Assembly (NCBI GenBank): GCA_011322755.1
Contig: DRLZ01000377.1
Coordinates: forward strand, 1 to 15,790
Length of the DNA: 15,790 nt
Origin: Crenotrichaceae bacterium
GTDB taxonomy: Bacteria; Pseudomonadota; Gammaproteobacteria; Methylococcales; DRLZ01
Reading direction: 5' to 3'
In this document: positions 7,909 to 13,259 of the stretch, in pieces
Position numbering within the stretch: position 1 is the first letter of the stretch
How the letters are laid out: the number at the start of each line of letters is the position of its first letter
Notes under the pieces: model-generated
Database searches by the model: none
The model's input: only the letters and a program-made list of their open reading frames with translations
Told to the model about the DNA's origin: nothing
Program-made: the position numbers and the translations under genes

Positions 7909-8595
7909 CTATGTGCTGACCGAGTCGTTTTCAGCAAGCCGCCCATTTTCCAATGTGATCACAAAATCAGCGAGATCAGGCCAGTGTCGATAATCGTGTG
8001 TACTGAATATCACAGCACCACCGCGCCTGACAAAATCGCGAATGACAACGTCTATTAAATCAACCGATTGGCGATCAAGATGGGAAAATGGCTCATCCAG
8101 CAGCAAAACTTCCGGTTTTGTCACCAGACATCGGGCTAATGCTGTTCTCTGCGCCTCGCCGCCGGATAATGTTTTCGCCAAACGTCCTGACAGCTTGAGC
8201 AATCCGACTTCTTGCAACTTCTGCATACCCACTTCTCTGGCTTCAGTAACAGGTACTCCCCGAAGCTTGAGCGGAAGTATCACATTATCCAGAACTGTTC
8301 CTCTGAATAAATAAGGACGCTGGTGAACAGCTGAAATGCGCTGCCTGAGTAGTAAGTTGTTATGCTTGCGTGCGATATCACCCTTGTAAAAAATGGTTCC
8401 TGAAGATGGCATCAGGGTAAAGCCAAGCAGTGAAAGCAGCGTTGTCTTGCCTGCTCCATTTTCACCTAAAACAACAGTACAGGCCTGAGCTGGGATTTTC
8501 AGTCGATCAATATTGATAACAAGCTGATGACGATAGATGAATCGTACTTGAGTGAGCTGATAGACATCTATTATCGTTGCCTGTTTTGCAGCCAT
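7909..8595 (-). CDS. tupC: Tungstate ABC transporter ATP-binding protein
   Basis: A 228-residue ATPase of an ABC importer. Walker A GENGAGKTT (44-52), Q-loop Gln92, signature LSGGEAQR (143-150), Walker B VLLLDE (163-168) and switch His200 (STHD) are all intact. The start ATG overlaps the end of the permease gene by 25 bp, so the two are translationally linked and form one transporter. Substrate assignment comes from the permease, which has TupB features; without that, a generic molybdate/sulfate-type ATPase would be the safe label. Confidence 0.8.
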   Translation of the reverse strand: MAAKQATIIDVYQLTQVRFIYRHQLVINIDRLKIPAQACTVVLGENGAGKTTLLSLLGFTLMPSSGTIFYKGDIARKHNNLLLRQRISAVHQRPYLFRGTVLDNVILPLKLRGVPVTEAREVGMQKLQEVGLLKLSGRLAKTLSGGEAQRTALARCLVTKPEVLLLDEPFSHLDRQSVDLIDVVIRDFVRRGGAVIFSTHDYRHWPDLADFVITLENGRLAENDSVST

Positions 8596-9263
8596 TGCAA
8601 TACCCCGTTCAGCAAAAAAGCGATCAGCAACAACATCATCCCTAACGCCAAACCTCGTTCAAACTCGCCTTTCCCTGTTTCTAGCGCGATTGCAGTCGTC
8701 ATGGTTCGGGTCAGTCCAGCAATATTACCGCCCAGCATCATTGCAGCACCAACCTCCCCGATTGCCCGACTGAATGCCAGCACAATGCCAGCCACGATGA
8801 GCAAATTAAGCTCCTGAATGATCAAGCGAACTTGCTGCATAGTTGTTGCGCCAAGCGATTTAAGAGTGGGTATCAGCTGACCATCGCCTGACTCTACAGC
8901 AGACAGGGTAACACTGAGTAAAATGGGTAAAACCAGCACAATTTGACCAGCGACAATAGCCGCTGGCGTGTAGAGCAGTCCTAACCAACCGAGAGCTCCT
9001 TGCCGACTGAATAAACCATAGAGTATCAAGCCAATCATCACTGTTGGAACGGCCATTAATGCGTTCAATGTATTATGCAACAAGCGTTTGCCAGGAAACT
9101 GATGCAAGGCGAGCCAGATACCGAGCGGAATCGCGAAAGACGAACTCACCACAATGGCTGTTAAGGTAATTTTGAGCGAAGTCCAGATAATAAACCAGAC
9201 ATCTGCATCGAATTCGACAAGTAACTTGTAAGCTGCAAAAACTGATTGAAGAAAATAATCCAC
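8571..9263 (-). CDS. tupB: Tungstate ABC transporter permease
   Basis: Inner-membrane permease of about 230 aa with five or so hydrophobic segments. The stretch around EVGAAMMLGGNI and TRTMTTAIALETGKG is typical of TupB proteins, which import tungstate (sometimes molybdate or vanadate) for oxyanion cofactors; the EAA-loop region GQLIPTLKSLGAT is also present. I place the start at the GTG at 9263 (protein MDYFLQSVF), which gives the usual TupB length. The frame is open to a GTG at 9362, but that would run into proS and adds residues with no family match. No clear ribosome site is seen. The substrate-binding gene tupA, normally just upstream, is absent; proS is divergent there. Confidence 0.82.
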   Translation of the reverse strand: MDYFLQSVFAAYKLLVEFDADVWFIIWTSLKITLTAIVVSSSFAIPLGIWLALHQFPGKRLLHNTLNALMAVPTVMIGLILYGLFSRQGALGWLGLLYTPAAIVAGQIVLVLPILLSVTLSAVESGDGQLIPTLKSLGATTMQQVRLIIQELNLLIVAGIVLAFSRAIGEVGAAMMLGGNIAGLTRTMTTAIALETGKGEFERGLALGMMLLLIAFLLNGVLQWLQNRQR

Positions 9264-9340
9264 GATAGTGCTGCGTAAATGAGTAACTCCCGATAGAATA
9301 ACGGGATTCCTTCGACAATGACAGTTGAGATTAATACCAG

Positions 9341-11068
9341 ATGAGAACCAGTGAATTCCCACTCAATACAGTAAAAGAGACTCCGGCAGATGCTGAAATT
9401 ATTAGCCATCAGCTGATGATACGTGCCGGCCTGATTCGCAAACTTGCTGCCGGCCTGTACAGCTGGCTGCCTTTAGGGGTGAAAGTATTGCAAAAAGTTG
9501 AAACCATCGTCCGTGAAGAAATGAATCATGCTGGTGCACTGGAAGTTTTGATGCCGGTTGTTCAGCCTGCGGAATTATGGCAAGAATCAGGTCGCTGGGA
9601 ACTCTATGGTCCGGAACTGGCTCGCTTGCAGGATCGGCATCAGCGTGAATTCTGTCTTGGCCCGACTCATGAAGAAATTATTACCGAGCTGGCACGCAAC
9701 GAACTGAGAAGTTACAAACAACTACCCGTCAATTACTATCAAATTCAAACCAAGTTTCGCGATGAAATTCGCCCTCGCTTTGGCGTGATGCGCTCGCGTG
9801 AATTTATTATGAAAGATGCCTACTCATTCCATATCAGCAGTGATTGTATGCAAAAAACGTATGATGTGATGTATCAGGCTTATTCACGAATTTTTCAGCG
9901 TATCGGACTGGAATTCCGTGCAGTTGTGGCTGATTCAGGGGCAATCGGAGGAAATGTTTCTCACGAATTTCATGTGTTGGCTGATTCTGGTGAAGATGCC
10001 ATTGCGTTTTCAACCAACAGTGATTATGCAGCCAATATCGAAATGGCTGAAGCTGTGGCTGTATCCAGTCCCGAGCCGGATCACTTGGAAACAATGGAAG
10101 TTGTGGATACTCCAGGAATTCACAGCATCGAAGAAGTCAGCGATTTTTTGAATATTCCAGCAACGCAGTGCTTGAAAACGCTGCTGGTAAAAGGTGTTGA
10201 TAACAGCATTGTCGCCTTGTTACTACGTGGCGACCATACCCTGAATACTGTAAAAGCAGAAAAGCTGGATCAGATTTCCATACCGCTTACCCTGGCATCA
10301 GATGAAGAAGTGATGAATAGTGCTGGTTGCGCCCCGGGTTCAGTCGGGCCAATTGGGCTTGAAATCACTGTGATTGCTGATCGTAGCGCTGCAGAATTAA
10401 ACAACTTTGTTTGTGGAGCAAATCAGGACGACAAGCATTACACCGGAGTAAACTGGCAGCGCGATATCGCGATACCTGAAGTTGTCGACTTGCGTACTGT
10501 TGTAGAGGGTGATCCCAGCCCTGATGGCAAAGGTACACTGACTATTGCACGCGGTATTGAAGTCGGGCATATTTTTCAGCTCGGTACAAAATACAGCGAA
10601 GCAATGCATGCGGTTGTACAGAATGAAGCTGGACAATCACAAACCATGATGATGGGTTGTTACGGAATTGGTATCACCCGAATTGTCGCTGCCGCAATTG
10701 AACAGAATCATGATAAAAATGGCATTATCTGGCCACAAAGTATTGCGCCTTTCAGTATTGCATTATTACCCATGAATATGCATAAATCCGAGCGATTACG
10801 CAAAGCAGCCGAAAAGCTGTATTCACAAATGCAGGATGCAGGCCTTAATGTATTATTTGACGATCGCAAAGTCCGTGCAGGATTTATGTTTGCTGATATG
10901 GAACTAATCGGCATTCCACACCGAGTGGTTTTAGGTGATCGCGGTCTGGACAATCAAATTGTGGAATATCGTGGACGCAGTGACTCAGAGAACAAGGAAA
11001 TACCACTTGATGATGTCATCAGCTTTTTACTCAAAAAAAACCATATTACTCAGCACAAGTCTGATTAA
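9341..11068 (+). CDS. proS: Prolyl-tRNA synthetase
   Basis: Bacterial-type class II prolyl-tRNA synthetase (575 aa) that charges tRNA-Pro. It begins MRTSEFPLNTVKETPADAE, nearly as in E. coli. Motif 2 region RPRFGVMRSREF is at 144-155, the editing (INS) domain that hydrolyses Ala-tRNA-Pro spans about 225-400 with Lys279 in CLKTLLVKG at the same number as the E. coli catalytic lysine, motif 3 GCYGIGITRIV is at 439-449, and the anticodon-binding domain occupies about 470-570. The ATG at 9341 has only a weak GAG-type site upstream. It is divergent from tupB across 77 bp and appears monocistronic. A convergent hairpin/terminator abuts its stop codon. Confidence 0.98.
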   Translation: MRTSEFPLNTVKETPADAEIISHQLMIRAGLIRKLAAGLYSWLPLGVKVLQKVETIVREEMNHAGALEVLMPVVQPAELWQESGRWELYGPELARLQDRHQREFCLGPTHEEIITELARNELRSYKQLPVNYYQIQTKFRDEIRPRFGVMRSREFIMKDAYSFHISSDCMQKTYDVMYQAYSRIFQRIGLEFRAVVADSGAIGGNVSHEFHVLADSGEDAIAFSTNSDYAANIEMAEAVAVSSPEPDHLETMEVVDTPGIHSIEEVSDFLNIPATQCLKTLLVKGVDNSIVALLLRGDHTLNTVKAEKLDQISIPLTLASDEEVMNSAGCAPGSVGPIGLEITVIADRSAAELNNFVCGANQDDKHYTGVNWQRDIAIPEVVDLRTVVEGDPSPDGKGTLTIARGIEVGHIFQLGTKYSEAMHAVVQNEAGQSQTMMMGCYGIGITRIVAAAIEQNHDKNGIIWPQSIAPFSIALLPMNMHKSERLRKAAEKLYSQMQDAGLNVLFDDRKVRAGFMFADMELIGIPHRVVLGDRGLDNQIVEYRGRSDSENKEIPLDDVISFLLKKNHITQHKSD

Positions 11069-11273
11069 AAAAAAGCCAATACAATGTGCAGACATGTATT
11101 GGCTAAGTCTTTACCCTCGGTTAACTGGCCAAAACCCACTAATATTTGACCAGTAAGTTTATAAGGTAAAGCTTGAACCCGAACCGGGCTCAAGGGTGAC
11201 ATCGGCACCTATTCTAGACATCATCCCCTGAAAGTATTCTGAATATATTGTGTCAAAATGTAACGTGTTGCTT
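11066..11273 (-). ncRNA. Candidate structured small RNA, convergent with proS
   Basis: Read on the minus strand, the interval contains in order: a 4-bp hairpin GGTG/CACC (11209-11195); directly abutting it a 10-bp hairpin with a 3-nt loop (CTTGAGCCCG 11194-11185 with CGGGTTCAAG 11181-11172); then CTTTACC (11171-11165), which pairs with GGTAAAG (11115-11109) and encloses a second 10-bp hairpin (ACTGGTCAAA 11154-11145 with TTTGGCCAGT 11133-11124); then a terminator. Each 10-bp stem has one G-U wobble on this strand, which would be an A-C mismatch on the plus strand, so the minus strand is favoured. A TATAAT at 11285-11280 could start a transcript of about 200 nt. No known RNA family is assigned; the 10-bp hairpin resembles one in 6S RNA, but the rest does not fit. 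Confidence 0.42.
11067..11104 (-). terminator. Rho-independent terminator (minus strand)
   Basis: A perfect 10-bp stem (AGCCAATACA at 11074-11083 with TGTATTGGCT at 11095-11104) and an 11-nt loop. On the minus strand it runs straight into eight T (11074-11067), a classic terminator overlapping the proS stop codon. On the plus strand the tail is only AAGTCTTT, so it would terminate proS less well, though it may act both ways. Confidence 0.65.
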
Positions 11274-11279
11274 TACCAG

Positions 11280-11285
11280 ATTATA
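11280..11285 (-). promoter_or_regulatory. Possible -10 box for the minus-strand RNA
   Basis: TATAAT on the minus strand, 11285 to 11280, with no convincing -35 at 16-18 bp. A TTGACA at 11256-11251 on the same strand is an alternative -35, but the best -10 after it (TTTCAG) is poor. Promoter assignment is tentative. Confidence 0.28.
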
Positions 11286-11362
11286 TTTGCAATTTAACAA
11301 TCAGAATGTCACACTGAACCCTGCTTTGACAGCGTCTATTCTGCACGTGATTAGGAGGCAAT

Positions 11363-11893
11363 ATGTCTATATCAGATCGGTTTACAGAAGAAGAGATATT
11401 TTTACTCAGCACAACACCATCATTAATCGGCTCAGCGATGGCTTTTGCCGAAGGCAGCGGGCTCGGTACTGTAAAAGAAATGTTTAGCAGCGCAAAATCA
11501 GTAATGGCTGGAATTAAACAATATCCAGATAACCAGTTAATTCAAGCAATATTACCGAATCTTGAAGATCGCAAGGAAGCAGTCGCACAAGCCAAGCAAA
11601 ATAGAGATAAAGCCATTGAACGCATGAAAGAACTGGGTATTAACTCTCACGAAAAAATGAGAGAACTCTTGCTTCAGGATTGCCAGAAAGTCTCCAAAAT
11701 CCTCACGGAGAAGGCCCAACCCCAAGAGGCTGATGAATACAAGGAATGGTCGATGTCCATCGCTGAAAACGTTGCTAAAGCGGCCAAAGAAGGCGGGTTT
11801 CTAGGTATTGGTGGCACGCGCATCAGCCAGGCTGAAATTGACTTGTTTAATGACGTTGCCAGTGCACTGGGAACCACAACTCAAATTGGTTAG
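11363..11893 (+). CDS. Uncharacterised helical protein, 176 aa
   Basis: A real gene by its signals: AGGAGG at 11353-11358 before the ATG and a strong terminator 37 bp after the stop. The protein has no signal peptide or membrane span and is probably cytosolic. The N-terminal part (1-50) is moderately hydrophobic with Gly/Ala/Ser (LLSTTPSLIGSAMAFAEGSG); residues about 65-120 are a charged helical stretch (EDRKEAVAQAKQNRDKAIERMKEL), plausibly a coiled coil. The C-terminal end has AKEGGFLGIGGTRISQAEI (146-164) and ends near ASALG. A KEGGFLG-G-GG-type ending recurs, as I recall, in unassigned bacterial proteins. It stands alone as a single-gene unit after proS. Function unknown. Confidence 0.8.
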   Translation: MSISDRFTEEEIFLLSTTPSLIGSAMAFAEGSGLGTVKEMFSSAKSVMAGIKQYPDNQLIQAILPNLEDRKEAVAQAKQNRDKAIERMKELGINSHEKMRELLLQDCQKVSKILTEKAQPQEADEYKEWSMSIAENVAKAAKEGGFLGIGGTRISQAEIDLFNDVASALGTTTQIG

Positions 11894-11930
11894 ATTCAAT
11901 AAATAGCCAGATAATTACCCTCTCTTAACA

Positions 11931-11969
11931 AATAAACAACCTCGTTGAAGACAAACGGGGTTGTTTATT
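11931..11969 (+). terminator. Terminator of the 176-aa protein gene
   Basis: A 16-bp stem (11931-11946 with 11954-11969, core AACAACCTCGTT/AACGGGGTTGTT) and a 7-nt loop GAAGACA. The only irregularity, T11942 opposite G11958, is a G-U pair in plus-strand RNA, which supports that direction. The A/T-rich stem base supplies the U-rich end; a separate T tract is short. Confidence 0.75.
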
Positions 11970-12225
11970 CACGAACAGAAGTCGCTTTTTCCCGGTTTTA
12001 AATACTGCCCGCTAAAGATATGGCAATCTCACAGGCTGTCTATCTTAACGTTATCGTGTCATAGAGTTGATAGCCCTAATCCAGACGACCATTAGAAACA
12101 AGTCCAAACCTTGAGGAATTCCAAAAACTGTAATAGACCCCAATGACTGCGCTGGACTGTACTCAAAGTCCTCAAACATGCCATTTATACTTACAAGTTC
12201 TGCGTCCCACCTGGCTTGTGAAAGA

Positions 12226-12305
12226 ATAGTTCAATAGTTCACAGCTGTTGTTAGAAATTCCCATTATCATTGGCAAATCAACTATCCTGCCACCCACATA
12301 GTTCA
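12226..12305. repeat. ATAGTTCA direct repeats
   Basis: Two tandem copies of ATAGTTCA at 12226-12233 and 12234-12241 and a third at 12298-12305, the last followed by an AACAGCTC that resembles the CAGCTG after the second copy. Meaning unknown; chance is possible. Confidence 0.4.
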
Positions 12306-12582
12306 GAACAGCTCAAGCACATCATACCATCTCAGAAATAACCCCACTGAAGACTTGCCTGCTATTGTAGCCTTGTTAACACGTCTATATCTAGAAACGA
12401 GTTAAATTTCTATAAATCAGCTTGTTAGAATGCCAAGAAACACCACATGTCGTGAAAAGGCAACAGATGATAACGTTTCAGAACAAGGAGTTATGATTTA
12501 ACAGACGATTCAGTGTCGTGTAATAGTGACAGTTAATTAATTTCATTCCCGATATCATCACCTGCTACTCAGTTATGTCATT

Positions 12583-12634
12583 GATTAATATGGTTTGGCA
12601 TATTTTCTGCTCTCATAACCATGAAGTATTAATC
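12583..12634. repeat. Inverted repeat, 8 bp plus 5 bp
   Basis: GATTAATA (12583-12590) pairs with TATTAATC (12627-12634), and adjoining TGGTT (12591-12595) pairs with AACCA (12617-12621), leaving a 5-nt bulge and a 21-nt loop. No T tract follows. It could be a DNA dyad or an RNA hairpin. It is followed at once by a 7-bp hairpin ATTGTTT/AAACAAT (12649-12655 with 12662-12668). Confidence 0.5.
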
Positions 12635-12720
12635 GTGTAGCCTGTAAGATTGTTTGTAACTAAACAATTGGTCTCTATACTTGATTTTTGTTACTTCCTG
12701 AGAACCATTCACTTATCACG

Positions 12721-12754
12721 ATAGCAGTAACGCTATTCTAAGGAGGGAGATAGC
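12721..12754 (+). repeat. ATAGC-GCTAT-ATAGC alternating dyad around a perfect SD
   Basis: ATAGC (12721-12725), GCTAT (12732-12736) and ATAGC (12750-12754) allow two mutually exclusive hairpins. The second puts TAAGGAGG (12739-12746), a full Shine-Dalgarno sequence, into its loop, with an extra CT/AG pair. No start codon follows at usable spacing. The loop AAGGAGGG also fits the A-N-GGA loop pattern bound by CsrA/RsmA. Confidence 0.35.
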
Positions 12755-12808
12755 ACACCATTTTCTGTCGTGAGTTATTCAAGCCTGTAATCAATCTTAT
12801 AAAATCTC

Positions 12809-12862
12809 AAACTGACACGAATACTCTGTCAACAAGAACAGTCGTTATTCACAGGTCAGTTT
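12809..12862. repeat. Long interrupted inverted repeat
   Basis: AAACTGAC (12809-12816) with GTCAGTTT (12855-12862), then inside it GAATA (12819-12823) with TATTC (12846-12850), and inside that CTGT (12826-12829) with ACAG (12838-12841). Three nested perfect helices make a 54-nt stem-loop on either strand. Confidence 0.5.
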
Positions 12863-12869
12863 TGCTGGT

Positions 12870-12885
12870 AGTGATTTTGATCACT
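12870..12885. promoter_or_regulatory. CRP-like palindrome
   Basis: AGTGATTTTGATCACT is a perfect palindrome at the arms and contains GTGA-N6-TCAC, the core of CRP/Vfr-type sites (TGTGA-N6-TCACA), missing only the outer T and A. It is about 375 bp before the pectate-lyase-like gene, rather far for direct activation. It may also simply be a hairpin. Confidence 0.28.
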
Positions 12886-13104
12886 CAATCCTGAAACACA
12901 GGCACTATCAGGGCGCACTGAGATGCATGAGAGTTGATTTTCTGTGCTAGGGATCATGTTTACCAGTAACAAGCCCATTCACACCGGATGAGACATATCG
13001 ACAAAGACTCTGCACAGATACTTACACAGTGTATTGACACTGAAACACCACTATATAACCAATTGAGTAATTGATTCTCAAGATAGATGGCGAATGCCTT
13101 GAGT

Positions 13105-13209
13105 TCAGACGAAAAATTGTTTTAAATACTGAATATAAAGATTATATAGTCAACATTTATACTCATGCTGAATCAGATAATCAACAGTTATTTCGTCTGA
13201 TCAGTATTT
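13105..13209 (+). repeat. Interleaved inverted repeats A-B-A'-B' before the lyase gene
   Basis: A = TCAGACGAAA (13105-13114) pairs perfectly with A' = TTTCGTCTGA (13191-13200). B = AAATACTGA (13124-13132) pairs perfectly with B' = TCAGTATTT (13201-13209), which directly abuts A'. The order A-B-A'-B' is a pseudoknot topology if transcribed, or two crossed operators if read as DNA. It ends 50 bp before the ATG at 13260. Confidence 0.6.
13110..13124. promoter_or_regulatory. KdgR-like operator
   Basis: CGAAAAATTGTTTTA matches 12 of 15 positions of a TGAAACATTGTTTCA-type palindrome, the form I recall for KdgR, the repressor of pectin-degradation genes in enterobacteria. It precedes a pectate-lyase-like gene, as expected. 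AT-rich context and reliance on memory of the consensus keep confidence low. Confidence 0.3.
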
Positions 13210-13259
13210 CCTACTACTAGACATCTAAATAAATTAATATAAAGGAAGCATGAAATATT

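Larger units (their letters stand above)
11970..13259. other. 1.29-kb stretch without a recognisable gene
   Basis: Stops are frequent in all frames, and I find no protein, tRNA, rRNA or insertion-sequence remnant. The first half (11970-12580) shows little beyond an 8-bp direct repeat. The second half (12583-13209) is unusually rich in inverted repeats, listed separately, and leads into the pectate-lyase-like gene. It may be a long regulatory region, a structured RNA or a decayed gene. Confidence 0.6.

Noticed and set aside
9264..9362. 33-residue N-terminal extension of TupB from a GTG start
   Set aside because: It would overlap proS and has no family match; GTG at 9263 gives the normal length.
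11105..11235. 6S RNA on the plus strand
   Set aside because: The hairpin with TTGAACC and GG-TCAAGGGT followed by ACA-CGGCA looks like the 3' half of 6S RNA, but no matching 5' strand lies upstream, and wobble pairs favour the minus strand.
12575..12640. 21-codon frame MSLINMVWHIF...
   Set aside because: No ribosome site, coincides with an inverted repeat, no recognisable features.
13034..13059. TTGACA followed by TATAAC as a promoter for the lyase
   Set aside because: Spacer is only 14 bp, and the TTGACA is part of a CAGTGT/ACACTG hairpin.
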